64,000 nucleotides of DNA from assembly GCA_035771165.1 (NCBI GenBank), contig JAWNZC010000285.1:2036501-2100500 (forward strand), in the 5' to 3' direction. The notes under the pieces are model-generated. The model was given only the letters and a program-made list of their open reading frames with translations, made no database searches and was not told where the DNA came from. This DNA comes from Paragorgia papillata. Taxonomy: Eukaryota; Cnidaria; Anthozoa; Scleralcyonacea; Coralliidae. The position numbers and the translations under genes were made by a program. Shown here in pieces: positions 1 to 11,352 of this stretch (the stretch's first letter is position 1; every line of letters begins with the position of its first letter).

Positions 1-1
1 T

Positions 2-268
2 AAGGTTTCATTCACAAATAAGGCGCCACAGTCTTGGTCTTTTCGAGGCAATAATTCTTCGTCATTTGATAGCAAGCGTGTCTTTGGTGCTAAGAACCTG
101 TCAAAGGAATATTGAGACAATTTTAATCCTGACGCTAAAAAGTCCAAACCACCCACTGCTAGATTTGAACCACCTTCTCAAGGCAAGCCTTCAAACTCTC
201 CTTTTAACAACATAGTTTGTAGTTATTGTAGAAAGAATGGTCATGTAATATCAGATTGCTACAATTGA
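2..268 (+). pseudogene. gag C-terminus with CCHC zinc knuckle
   Basis: Frame 2 reads a low-complexity Ser/Asn/Lys-rich tail ending in a single CX2CX4HX4C knuckle (CSYCRKNGHVISDC, about 217-258) just before its stop at 266-268. An in-frame TGA at 113-115 interrupts it. The knuckle is the nucleic-acid-binding motif of retroelement nucleocapsid. The pol frame opens in the -1 frame near 240, so gag and pol overlap by about 30 bp. That would fit -1 frameshifting, but no clear slippery heptamer is visible. Confidence 0.7.
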
Positions 269-3200
269 AACGGAGACAACAAGAGCAAGGTGAAGTAAAA
301 CCCAATGGTTGTACTTCAAAACAGTCCATGCGTGACAATGTGCAAGACACGTCTGTCATTAAGCCACTTCCTTCTCTTAACTGTGAGGTTAAGTCCTCTT
401 TTGACCCTATTATGGAAGTCTTTCAACCATTTATTCATAATGGTTTCATATCACTTACAAGTGATCTGTCAAAAACAGTTCCTATTAAAATTTTAAGAGA
501 TACTGGGGCTTCCCAATCTCTTTTGTTGGCAGATACTTTACCATTTTCTCAGGAGTCTTACTCTGGTAAGAATGTTTTGATTAGAGGAGTTAATTCTGAC
601 ACGTTCAGTTCTCAACAATTACACAAAGTCAATTTGTCGTCAGACCTAGTGTCTGGTACCGTTCTATTGGGTATTAAAACGACTTTACCATTCGAGGGAA
701 TTTATCTACTTCTCGGCAATGACCTTGCAGGCGAGAAGGTAGTCGTTAACCCAATTTTGACTGATAAACCATGTGTTAATCAAACTCCTGATCCTATTGC
801 GGGAGAAATTTCAGATTTATATCCCGCATGTGCGGTAACTCGAGCCATGCGTAAGCAGAAGCAATTAGAACATGACGCTAGTGAAGACGTCATCGATATG
901 TCAGACACCTTTCTTGGCCAAGCTCTCGAAGGCGTTAATTCAACATCTGAATTGTCTCAAGCAACCTTTTCAAAGCCAAATCTTATTAATGCACAACAAA
1001 ATGATCCTGAGATCTCTGTCTTATTTCATAAAGCAGTTGACGAGGCCGAAATTGCGAAGAATCCGGTCTGCTACTTTATTAAAAACGATATTTTAATGAG
1101 AAAGTGGAGACCGCCTGATGTTTCGGCAGATGATGAGTGGTCTGTCAGATATCAGATCGTTGTGCCAAAGACCTACCGGTCTGACATACTTAGCCTAGCG
1201 CACGAAACCTCCCTTTCTGGCCATTTAGGTGTTACCAAAACCTATCTTAAAATTCTGAGTCATTTGTACTGGCCTAATCTTAAACGAGATGTAGTGCAAT
1301 TTTGTAAAACTTGCCACACTTGTGAGGTTGTTGGGAATCCAAATCAGGTGAATCCAAAAGCCCATTTACAGCCAATTCCAGCCTTCGAGGAGCCGTTTAG
1401 TAGAGTAATTGTAGATTGTGTTGGCCCATTACCTAAGACTAAGGCAGGCAATCAATATCTGTTGACCATTATGTGCGCTTCTACAAGGTTCCCTGAAGCT
1501 ATACCTTTGAGAAATATTAAGGCAAAAACCATTGTTAAGGCCTTAATTAAATTCTTCACTTTAGTTGGCCTTCCGAAGTCTATTCAGTCGGACCAAGGTT
1601 CAAATTTCATGTCTGGAATTTTTCAACAGGTGATGCACGAGTTAGGCATCAAGCAGTATAAATCTACTGCCTATCATCCTGAAAGTCAGGGTGGTCTCGA
1701 AAGGTTTCACCAAACTTTAAAAAACATGATGAGAACCTATTGCCTCGACACACAAAAAGACTGGGATGACGGCATCCATTTACTTTTATTCGCTGCTCGA
1801 GAGTCAGTTCAAGAATCTCTGGGCTTTAGCCCATTTGAGTTAGTTTTCGGACATACGGTTAGAGGACCACTTAAACTCGTAAAAGAAAAATTCCTTTCGG
1901 AAGATGGCGGCTCGTTAAATCTTTTGCAGTACGTTTCGGACTTTCGCACAAAACTTACGAAAGCATGTGATCTAGCTAGGACAAATCTTCGACCAACACA
2001 GAAAAACATGAAAAATAGGTTTGATCGAAACGCAGTAAACCACAAATTTAAACGCGGTGATAAGGTTCTTGCGTTGCTCCCAGTTCCTGGAAATTCCCTT
2101 CAGGCTAGGTATTTTGGTCCTTATGTTGTAGACAAGAAAGAAAGTGATTTAAATTATGTCCTAATAACTCCAGATAGGCGTAAACAAAAACAGTTGTGCC
2201 ATGTAAATATGTTAAAGCCGTATTACGATAATGATAGGGTAATACATTCGGTAAACGTAGTGAGTACTGAGTCTGATAAAGACAAAGACGATGTAGACCT
2301 AGGAGAACTTTCTAGTCTGTCTGCCACATCAAAACTCAACAACTCTGATGTCCTACATAATCTGGATTCCAAGCTATCTCATCTTCCACCGAATCAACGT
2401 CAAGATCTTCCGAACCTGGTTAAAGAATTCGAACACCTTTTTCCAGATATTCCTACCAGAACATACAAAATTTTCCACGATGTCGACGTTGGTGATGCTA
2501 AACCAGTGAAACAACATCCCTACAGGTTAAACCCAGTGAAGCAGAAATACCTACGTGAGGAGGTTCAATGTCTTTTGGAAAACGACTTCATAGAACCAAG
2601 TCAAAGTAATTGGAGCTCTCCATGTATCCTGGTGCCGAAACCTGATGGAAGCTATCGTATGTGTACCGATTACCGAAAAGTCAATAATGTGACTAAGTCG
2701 GATACATTTCCAATCCCACGAATGGATGATTGTATCGATAAAATTGGAAAAGCCAAGTACATCACCAAGTTTGATTTATTGAAAGGATTTTGGCAAGTTC
2801 CACTTACTGATCGTGCCAAAGAAATCTCAGCCTTTGTTACCCCAGAGGGTTTGTTCCAGTACAAGGTCATGCCATTTGGAATGAGAAATTCGCCAGCCAC
2901 CTTTCAACGTCTCGTTAATATCATCGTTTCCGGCCTGGACGGTTGCGAAGCATACATCGACGATATCATCATTTACAGCAATACGTGGGAAGAACATCTA
3001 AAGATCATCCGAGAGTTCTTCAGGAGGCTCAGCAAGGCAAACTGACCATCAATTTGATCAAAAGTGAGTTTGGGTGTGCACATGTCACCTATTTGGGTCA
3101 TTTTGTTGGTCAGGGTTATGTAAAACCTGTTGATGCCAAAATAAGTTGTATTTCAGAGTCTCCTAGACCTTCGTCAAAGAAACAGTTGATGCGTTTCCTG

Positions 3201-3753
3201 GGTATGGCTGGTTATTACAGAAAGTTCTGTCCAAATTTCTCCACCATCACTGAGCCTTTGACTCAGCTACTTCGCAAGAACGCTAAATATATTTGGACAG
3301 ATCAATGTGAACTGGCGTTTGGAAACCTTAGAGCCATGTTGAAAAGTGCTCCCGTTCTGTCAGCTCCAGATTTCAATGATCCATTTAAGTTAGCTGTGGA
3401 TGCAAGGGATGTAGCTGCTGGTGCTGTTTTGCTCCAAGAAGATGAAGACGGGATTGACCATTCGGTGTGCTATTTTTCCAGAAAGTTCAACAAACACCAG
3501 AGAAACTATTCGACAATCGAAAAGGAATGTTTAGCTCTGGTTTTCGCTTTACAGCATTTCGAAGTTTGTCTCTTCCTCAAGTCTGCCGATCGTTGTATTC
3601 AGTGATCATAATCCTTTGGTATTCCTCCACAAGCTGAAGAACAAGAATCAACGCCTATTGCGATGGAGTCTAGTTTTACAAGAATATAATTTGGAAATCA
3701 GACATATTAAAGGAAAAGACAATTTGATTGCGGACTGTCTTTCTAGGCCATAG
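256..3753 (+). pseudogene. Gmr1-like pol: protease-integrase-RT-RNase H, two frameshifts
   Basis: The polyprotein has an aspartic protease motif (DTGAS, residue about 82), then an integrase HHCC zinc domain (HETSLSGH...CKTCHTC) and a DDE core. Core landmarks are IVDCVGP, SDQGSNF and the Glu of QGGLERFH. RT follows, with FDLLKGFWQVPL and the catalytic YIDDIIIYS, then RNase H (AVDARDVAAGAVLL, STIEKECLALV). Near 3015-3045, inside RT, the reading passes from frame 1 to frame 3. Near 3580-3600, inside RNase H, it returns to frame 1 and ends at TAG 3751-3753 after a DCLSRP-type C-terminus. Both shifts are probably mutations, because they fall inside conserved domains. The first codon used here is TTG; the true pol start depends on how the gag overlap is read. 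Confidence 0.88.
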
Positions 3754-3825
3754 ACATGGTTAAACATTTTATATTCTAAAAAAGAATATTCTATCAAACT
3801 TCTTTTATTTCCTTAAGAGGGAGGG

Positions 3826-4356
3826 TCTTACGGATATGCCTATCCTAAGACAGTTAATTAACTAGACGTTATTTGATCACTGAACACTTAATAAGTACTT
3901 GTAACCAATTAGTAAATACTTGTGACTTGGCATGAGTCAGCTATGATGTCATTTAGTAATTACGTAAATATATTATATATAGAATGAAGTATGTTACTAT
4001 AATTATATACTCTAGAAACTATATAAGCAGCTATCGAACGTATATCAGGCATGCATATGTATGAGAGTGAGCTATATGTATCAAAGTGGTTACGAAGTCA
4101 GTCCTGGAGTTCCTGCCGTTGGTTTTATTATTCCTTCCTTTTCAAGTCCATACGGATTGTTAACCTGTGTCGGAATCCCCTATTGACTGTTTCGTTGTGT
4201 GCAGACGACAGATAAGTTTCTGAACTTTAGTTTAGTTTTAATCTTTATAGACATTTTCAATATCTGTTCTAAGTTTCTTGTTAATTAAATAAATAATTGT
4301 AAAAACCAAACAGCTGAGGTTACACTTTTTGTTGCGTATAGCGGTCACGTAACAGA
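3826..4356 (+). repeat. probable 3' LTR of the Gmr1-like element
   Basis: After the pol stop there is a purine run (AAGAGGGAGGG, about 3815-3825), a plausible polypurine tract. About 530 bp of non-coding DNA follows, with TATATATAG near 3972 and AATAAATAA near 4285. This matches an LTR with promoter and poly(A) signal. Ends are approximate because the partner LTR is outside the window. Confidence 0.5.
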
Positions 4357-4386
4357 CGTCATCTAAACTACTGCAAATACTTTAAA

Positions 4387-6411
4387 ATGGGCATTACATT
4401 AGAACAATATCGATCGATAATCGGCTGTCATAGCATATTTATGGCAGGTAAAGATAACGAACGTCGTTTGAAAGGGTCCTTTTGGAACACAATGTTAATG
4501 ATGTTTTATTTACACGTGTTTTACTTGCCAACATTAAAACGTGTAGTTGAACAATATCAAAGATCAAATGAAGTTATGTCTTGGTTCCATCAAATGATGT
4601 GCTATCATGTATATATACCATTGCTTCTAAGGCTGTCAAATGACGTAGAAGTAAACCCAGGTCCTACAGTGTATGGAATAATTAATGTACTCGAAACTCT
4701 CCGTGCTGATTTTAGTCAAGGAGATCAGTCGAAGTTCCGTGATAATGCAGGTAAACAATGCGTTGCGATGTCATTAACTGCTATAATATTCAGATACATT
4801 AAACCACATATTGACACCTGGGATTCTCCTGATTTAAATAATATTTTGTATCATGGTAACAGTCTATATGATTGTATTAAATGTTCTGTTAAAAAAGACT
4901 TCTTGTTGTTGACTAATGTTCCTGCTATGGTATCACTAAATGAGAAAACATATAATTTAACCTATAGTGGGGAATCGTTAAGTGGTGAGTTATTTATGAC
5001 AGATAATAATGGGCCTTATATCTCCTTAAAAAATTCACTTACAGAGATATTTTTTGGAGGAGAAACAAATTATGAGTGTTCCTTATTAACTATTGATTGT
5101 AACACAGTTGCAGTGTTTAACATGTTGAACAACAGTTATAGAATCTTTGATTCTCACTCAAGGGATATGTGGGGGATGCCAGGTTTTTCTGGAACATGTG
5201 TCTTGCTCATTGTTGATGGCCTTGAAAACTTAGTTGCATTTTTTCAGGCTACTTCTTATCGAGGAACATGTGTGCCTTTTGAAATGAAAGGTGTTTTGGT
5301 CAATGAGGCAGGTATTGGTCATAATCACAACTTTGAGCAATTAGTAAATCAAAATCCTCAAGGTAACTGCTACAAAAAAAGAAAGTGTGCTAATGAAAGT
5401 AATGAGAAATATGAGATAGGAAAGATTGACGAGTGTGAAAGCACGAGAAAAAAACTAAAAATTGAAGATCCAGAAACTAGAAATAGGCGATTGCAAGCTA
5501 AGCGCATGAATTATTTAAAACGAAAAAATACAGAAAGTGCTTTAATGAAAGAAAAGAGGCTACAAACGTGTCGGGAGTATAAACAGCAAAAGAGAGAAAA
5601 TGAATCTGATGAGCACAGACAGAATCGATTGCAGGCACAGCAAGCAAATGATATAAATAGGAGAGCAAATGAATCAGATGAGCACAGACAGAATCGATTG
5701 CAGGTGCAGGAAGCAAATAATACAAATATAAGGGGAGCAAATTAATCTGGTGAGCAGAGACAGAATCGATTGCAGGCACAGCAAGCAAATAATATGAATA
5801 GGAGAGCAAATGAATCTGATGAGTACAGACAGAATCGATTGCAGGCACAGCAAGCAAATAATATAAATAGGAGAGCAAATGAATCTGATGAGCACAGACA
5901 GAATCGATTGCAGGCACAGCTAGTAAATGATATTAATAGGAGAGCAAATGAATCTGATGAGCACAAACAGAATAAACTCTCAAAACAACAAGAATGTGAT
6001 TGAAGAAGGAAAAACTGTGATGCTATTTCAATTTCAGATCTTATTGATAGGTTTCACACAGCAGTATCAAAAGGCCCGGTATATATTTGTACTTGTTGTG
6101 ACCAGTTGTGGTATAGGCATAGTGTTAATTCTGCTGAAAAACTAAAGTTGTCAAATCCCACTATGTCACAACACTTGTTGAATAAACTATCTGTTGATAA
6201 TATTGAGTGGATCTGCAGAACATGTCAAAAACATTTGAAAAAGAATAAAATACCTCCTTTTACTGTAAAAAATGGGATGGTATTTCCAGAAAAGCCAGAA
6301 AGTTTTGATTTAAATCAGTTAGAGTGGAGACTTGTTGCACCAAGATTAGCCTTTCTGAAGCTTATGCAAGCACCAAGGGGTAAGCAATTTAAGATGTTGT
6401 CAATACTGTAA
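4387..6411 (+). pseudogene. Helentron ORF1: 2A motif, herpesvirus-LTP/C76-like cysteine protease, 23-residue repeats, Helitron N-region
   Basis: One frame runs 4387-6411 with two nonsense codons (TAA 5743-5745, TGA 6001-6003). Residues 1-85 are an N-terminal leader. A canonical 2A motif, DVEVNPGP, is at residues 86-93 (4642-4665). A papain-like fold follows, with probable catalytic Cys125 (NAGKQC) and D255/H257 (FDSHSRD). The spacing resembles the herpesvirus large-tegument-protein deubiquitinases (C76-like), an inferred relationship. Next come a basic stretch and six 23-residue repeats. A Cys-rich segment (CRTCQKHL) with downstream FPEKP matches the DUF6570-type region found before Helitron Rep. 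The start is the first ATG of the frame, just downstream of the LTR. Confidence 0.75.
5602..5990 (+). repeat. 69-bp in-frame tandem repeat (about 6 copies)
   Basis: Units begin near 5602, 5671, 5743, 5812, 5881 and 5950 with a period of 69 bp (one copy 72). Each encodes 23 residues rich in Asn, Arg and Gln (ESDEHRQNRLQAQQ...). One copy carries the GAA-to-TAA stop at 5743-5745. Similar charged repeats occur in Helitron-associated proteins; their function is unknown. The antisense frames across this block are open only because of the repeat. Confidence 0.9.
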
Positions 6412-8758
6412 ATACATTACCAAGACTACCACATGAAACAGGGACAATCAAAGTTCAGTTAAAAGGACGACTGCAGTATAAAAGTTCTGCAATGTGTTTA
6501 AATATAAGGTCACATAAAGTCTTTCAGGCAGCATCTTGGCTAGCTGCGAATAGTGCACTTTATCGTGAACAAGGCATTGTTTTTAATGAGCACTGGCATA
6601 AAAACTTTCAGGAACATTTTCACATATCTGATGATAAACTAGGGCATGAAAAAGACAATTTAGACCATCCTAAAAATAGAGATGACAATGATTTAAATGT
6701 TCCCAAAAATCATGAAAATTTCCAGAAGGACGATTGGAATGAAGATGAGGCTGAAATTCCTGCTGGTGTAACTGACAGCATGTTGACTCCTACAGATTTT
6801 CTTGAAGATTGTGAAAGAGAAATAATACATAACATAGCACCAGGAGAAGGTAACAGACCACAGAGTGTATTTCGAGATAAATATTCTGAAGAACTAGCTT
6901 ACCCTGGGATATTTCTTGGGCAAAAAAAGGCCAGAAAATAAAGAACGAGCAGTCAAAGTATTTTATAGTGACATTTGCAAATCAGAGTCAAGGGGATCAG
7001 ACCGAAGAGCTGCAATGTGTGTAGAGAATATATTCTTTAAGACTTAAAACGTTACAGATGAAAATACATTTAGGCAAATCTTAAATTGCACTAAGGAAAT
7101 CTAAGAGAAGTAACAAGGCTTAACAGCTGGACAGTTAAAGCAACATGGTAGTTTAGAAAGAATTGTTCATCACGATGAAGGTTTCAAATTTTTAAGAGCA
7201 CTAAGAGGATCACCCCCGTATTTCGAAAAGGCTAAGAAAGATCTTTTTGCAATGATAAGACAATTGGGCCCTGCAACTTTGTTTTGTAGTTTTTCCTCAG
7301 CTGAAACAAAATGGTTACATCTCCTTAAAATATTAGGGCAACTTGTTGATCATAAAAATGATACTGACAATGAACTGGAAGATTTAAATTGGGAAGAAAA
7401 ATGCAGACTCATCGAAAGTGACCCAGTGACTTGTGCAAGACATTTTTCATGAGCAACATTGCCCCTTTGGGAAAAATACAAGACTGGTTCTATAGAGTTG
7501 AATATCAGCAACGAGGCTCACCTCGTATTCACATGTTAATATGGCTAGAAAATGCTCCAGTATTTGGTATTGCTAAAGATGATGCAGTCACATCTTTTGT
7601 TGATCAGATAATTACTTGCCATCTACCAATGAATAATGAGCATGACCTAATAAATCTTGTTAATCGGCAAACACACATACATTCTCACACCTGTCGTAAA
7701 AAGTCAAAAAAGGAATGTAGATTTAATTATCCTCAACCACCAACTAAAATACTTTATCCACTAGATGATAGTGTTTCTCAAAGTGAAGTTAAACAACTAA
7801 AAGTTTTGTGCAAAAACATAAAGCAGCAGCTAAATGACATGAAAGAAGGTGAAAATATCACATTTGAGCAATTATTAGCTGCTTTGAATGTCTCTGAACA
7901 CGAGTATATCCATGCAATTCGATCATCTCTGAACTGTCCTACAATCATTTTAAAAAGGAATCCCAATGAACTGAGAATAAAGAATTATAACCCTGCATGT
8001 CTGAGTGCCTGAAGAGCAAACATGGACATTCAATTTGTTCTTGATGTCTATGCATGTGCAATGTATATTGTTTCATATATATCCAAAGCACAAAAGGGAA
8101 TGAGTGAACTACTTCGTACTGCTTGTGCTAAAGCAAGAGAAGGAAATGCTAGTATTAAGCAGCAAGTGAGAGATATTGGTAATAAATTTTTGAACAGCGT
8201 TGAAATTAGTGCTCAAGAAGCTGTGTATATAACTCTGCAATTACGAATGAGAAAATCCTCAAGAGAAGTTGTGTTTGTACCGACCCACCACCCAATGAAA
8301 GAGTTCAGTTGTTAAAACCACTAAGTGAAATTGAAAAAATGCCTGATGAATGCGAAGAAATACACTTTGATGGACTCCTAAAGATATACCCAGAACGACC
8401 CACTAGTCTTGAGAATGCGACCTTAGCAGACTGGGCAGCATGGTATGATAGTGTTAATAACAAACCTTACCAAAAGAAAACAACAAAACCAGACATTGAT
8501 GATCTGCCACTTGAAACATCAGATAATGATGACAATAATGATGATGAATTTTATGATGACACAATCACAATTAATTATAAGTCCAAAAAATGCAATAAAA
8601 ATAGTGAACCAAAAAAGCGAAGAAAAGCCAGAATCATAAGGTGTGTCTGGTTTAATAAAGAAGCCTACCCAGAGAAACACTATCGGGAATTAATTATGCT
8701 TTTTACACCATGTAGAAATGAGGAAAGTAATTTAATTGGCAATTATTCATCTTATTAA
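6408..8758 (+). pseudogene. Helentron Rep (Helitron-like N domain and HUH nuclease), decayed
   Basis: The block is read in several frames. 6408-6941 continues the N-terminal Helitron region. 6935-7452 holds the Helitron-like N domain (RALRGSPPYFEKAKKD, LGPATLFCSFSSAE). 7431-8315 holds the HUH segment and the tyrosine segment (YACAMYIVSYISKAQKG). 8309-8758 is the Rep-to-helicase linker. The HUH motif reads SPRIH (7516-7530) where the family has SPHIH, a His-to-Arg change that should abolish metal binding. A TGA at 8010-8012 sits at a normally conserved Trp. Frameshifts lie near 6400, 6935, 7440 and 8300, with several stops between 7045 and 7110. Rep normally nicks and ligates transposon ends during rolling-circle transposition. 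Confidence 0.8.
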
Positions 8759-8802
8759 GAACGTTACGTTATTTAACTTTACAAGACTCAATAAAAGAGC
8801 AA

Positions 8803-11183
8803 ATGAGCCTGCATGCAGTTTGTAATGAAGAATTAAATAATGCGCAAGAACAATTAAATTCAGCTTTTGACAATGATGAAGACCAATTTGATTTAATTGC
8901 ACTAGTAACTCAAGATGCTGAACATAAAGATGAACATGAAGGGGCTATAGATTTACATCCTGATTTGAATGAAAACTATGATCTGTCACACGACATTGGC
9001 ATTCCTCCTGCATCATCAAATAATGAACCACTTATTCTAAATGAAATGCCAGATGACGAATATAGAGAAATGGTGAAAATGTTAAATAAAGAACAAAAGG
9101 AATTTTTCTATCATACTCTTCACCTAATAAAGACCCCAGACAAACCATTTTACTCATTTCTTAGTGGAGGTGGAGGTGTGGGCAAATCACATCTTACAAA
9201 ATCAATCTATCAAGCAACATTGAAATACTATAATACAAGAGTTGGTGATGACTTCAGTCAAGTTAATGTTTTACTTCTAGCTCCTACAGGAAAAGCTGCA
9301 TTTATCATCCAAGGCAATACAATACACAGTGCTCTTGCAGTACCTGCATGTCAGTCATTAAAAAATTATAAACCCCTTGATTCTAACAGATTAAACACTT
9401 TAAGGTGTCAACTAGGAAGTGTAAAACTAATATTACTAGATGAAATATATATGGTTGGAATCAGGTTTAATGTTCAAATAAATAATCGACTGAAAGACAT
9501 TAAAGGTAGCAAGGAAGATTTTGGAGGTGTAAGCATAATTGCAATTGGCGATTTATTTCAATTAAAACCAGTCATGGATGGTTTTATATTCAAAGATTTT
9601 GATAACTCAGAATATGGTGTTCTTACTCCAAATTTATGGCAACAACACTTTAGGATGTTTGAACTACATGAAATAATACGACAAAGAGAGAGTAAAGCAT
9701 TTGCAGAAATTTTAATAGATGAAGAGAAGGAAATCATACTGAGGATGATATTTTGAAGATTAAAGAAAGAATAGTTCCAGAACACAACTGTCCAAACCAA
9801 GCACCTCATTTATTTATACAAAACTTGAATGTTGATGAATTTAATGACAAAGTTTATAAAGCAGCAACAGGGGCAAAATACACAATAAAAGCTCACGACA
9901 GTGTCACAGGCGCTAATTCTGCAGAACTCAGAGACTAAATAATGAAGCAAATTCCAAACGACCCAAGAAAGACTAAACAGCTCACTTCAAAGCTCCAGGA
10001 ACTGAAATTGCCATAAATGTAAGAACTGATGACGGTTTGACAAATGGTGCCAGTAATATTATAAAATTAGTACAGTTACATCAACTTGGAAAACCTTCTG
10101 GTATAATATGGGTTGAGTTTGATCAACAAGAAGTTGGTAAGAAAACAAGACGTAAAAACAGACTGCTTTATCAACAAAATAATATTAATATTCCAAGTAC
10201 ATGGACGCCAATTAATCCTGTCACCACACAATTCGCTGTTGGTAGAAACAGAACAGCTCAAGTTGTTAGAAAGCAATTTCCACTGCGACTACCTGCTGCT
10301 AAGACTGTACATAGATCTCAAGGTGATACTCAAACTGAAATTGTTGTTAACCTTAACACTCGAAGAGCAAATCCCCACATGCATTATGTTGCTTTAAGCC
10401 GAGTAACTACGATTGAAGGATTATATGTCACTGACCTTTGTGAAGACAACATTTCCGTTGATCCTAAAGTTGTAAATGAAATGGAAGAGTTGAGAACAGA
10501 AAGAAGCCTCCAAATTTGTATCTCTCCATTGTACAAAATTAATGATTCAGTTTTGAAATTATGTTATCTAAATGCACGTTCACTCCATAAACACATTGAA
10601 GACGTTCGTAAAGATTTTAATTATCTCTCTAGCGATATAGCAGTATTTACAGAGACAAGGTTCAATCCGACAGAGCCAAATGAAATCTACACCATTGATA
10701 GTTTTGAGTTATTTCGTAATGACACTCACTCTTGTGTAAACAATGGACGACCCTATTATGGTACAGCGGTATACATTGCTGGTTTTCCTTACAGCTGCAA
10801 CATTAATTCTATAGAATTCACTATGATCAAAGTAACAAGTCATCCCAACTTTACAATGGTTGCCGTATATCGTTCGCCAAAAGTTTCTATTAGTCAACTG
10901 TGTTCAGCATTGAGAGAAATTCTTCTTGAAGTATCTGGGGATGAAAGTGTAATAATAGGAGATTTCAATGTAAACTGGCTCAGTGAAACAGATAGAAGGC
11001 CTTTGTACAATGTAATGGTAAGAGACAATAGCTATGTACAATTAATATCAGACTACAGATAATAAAACTGTCATTGATCATATATTCTCCAAAAGCACCT
11101 CTCAAACTGTAAATTCAGGGATTTTAGAAACCTATTTTAGTGATCATAAAACAATTTGGGTATCATTCAATCTAAGGCAGTCT
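8803..11183 (+). pseudogene. Helentron PIF1-like helicase fused to APE-type endonuclease
   Basis: 8803-9756 carries helicase motif I (GGGGVGKS), Ia (LLAPTGKAA), II (ILLDEIYM) and III (IAIGDLFQL). The reading continues through 9753-9938 and about 10000-10510, with motifs V/VI (KTVHRSQGDT, YVALSRVT). The same frame then enters an EEP endonuclease: LNARSL (metal-binding Asn), FTETRF (Glu) and GDFNVNW. After a frameshift near 11060 it ends at SDHK (11139-11150). A helicase with an attached non-LTR-type endonuclease is diagnostic of Helentrons. Lesions include frameshifts near 9720, 9940 and 11060 and a TGA near 9720. Helicase motif II reads DEIYM rather than the commoner DEISM. Confidence 0.85.
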
Positions 11184-11231
11184 AAGTCAGCCTGAGTCAC
11201 CCTAAGTCAGCTTAAGGTAGTCTAAGTCTCT
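11165..11231 (+). repeat. 10-11-bp minisatellite at the Helentron 3' side
   Basis: About six imperfect units of CTAAGTCAGC / CTGAGTCACC follow directly after the endonuclease C-terminus. Helentron termini often abut short tandem repeats, so this may mark the 3' end. Just downstream (11276-11352) is an AT-rich run built from a GAGAATATATAATA motif. Confidence 0.6.
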
Positions 11232-11352
11232 ATTTACTCTAATTCCTACATGTACTACTCAAGAATAGTTATTATGTTGAGAATATATGAGAATATATAA
11301 TATATTATGAGAATATATAATATGAGAATATATAATATATATATATAATATA

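Larger units (their letters stand above)
1..4356 (+). mobile_element. Ty3/gypsy LTR retrotransposon, Gmr1-like (5' part outside window)
   Basis: The window opens inside gag and runs through pol to a probable 3' LTR. Pol domains read protease, integrase, reverse transcriptase, RNase H. This order is normal for Ty1/copia, but the RT and integrase sequences are Ty3/gypsy-like. That combination defines the Gmr1-like group first described in deuterostomes. The element ends about 30 bp before the first Helentron ORF, so it probably inserted into the Helentron 5' region. The 5' LTR lies outside the window, so LTR ends and target duplication cannot be checked. Frameshifts and a gag stop show that this copy is dead. 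Confidence 0.85.
4357..11240 (+). mobile_element. Helentron-type rolling-circle transposon
   Basis: Consecutive, broken coding blocks read: cysteine protease with 2A motif, DUF6570-like segment, Helitron-like N domain, HUH/Y Rep nuclease, PIF1-like helicase, and a C-terminal EEP (APE-type) endonuclease. A Rep-helicase followed by an endonuclease is the signature of Helentrons. Decay is extensive: at least five frameshifts, several nonsense codons and a changed Rep active-site residue. The 5' terminus may have been displaced by the adjacent LTR element. The 3' side fades into a short minisatellite at 11165-11231. Terminal structures were not identified. Confidence 0.85.

Noticed and set aside
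5498..5966. Minus-strand ORFs opposite the Helentron repeats
   Set aside because: They are antisense shadows of the 69-bp coding repeat, open in several frames at once.
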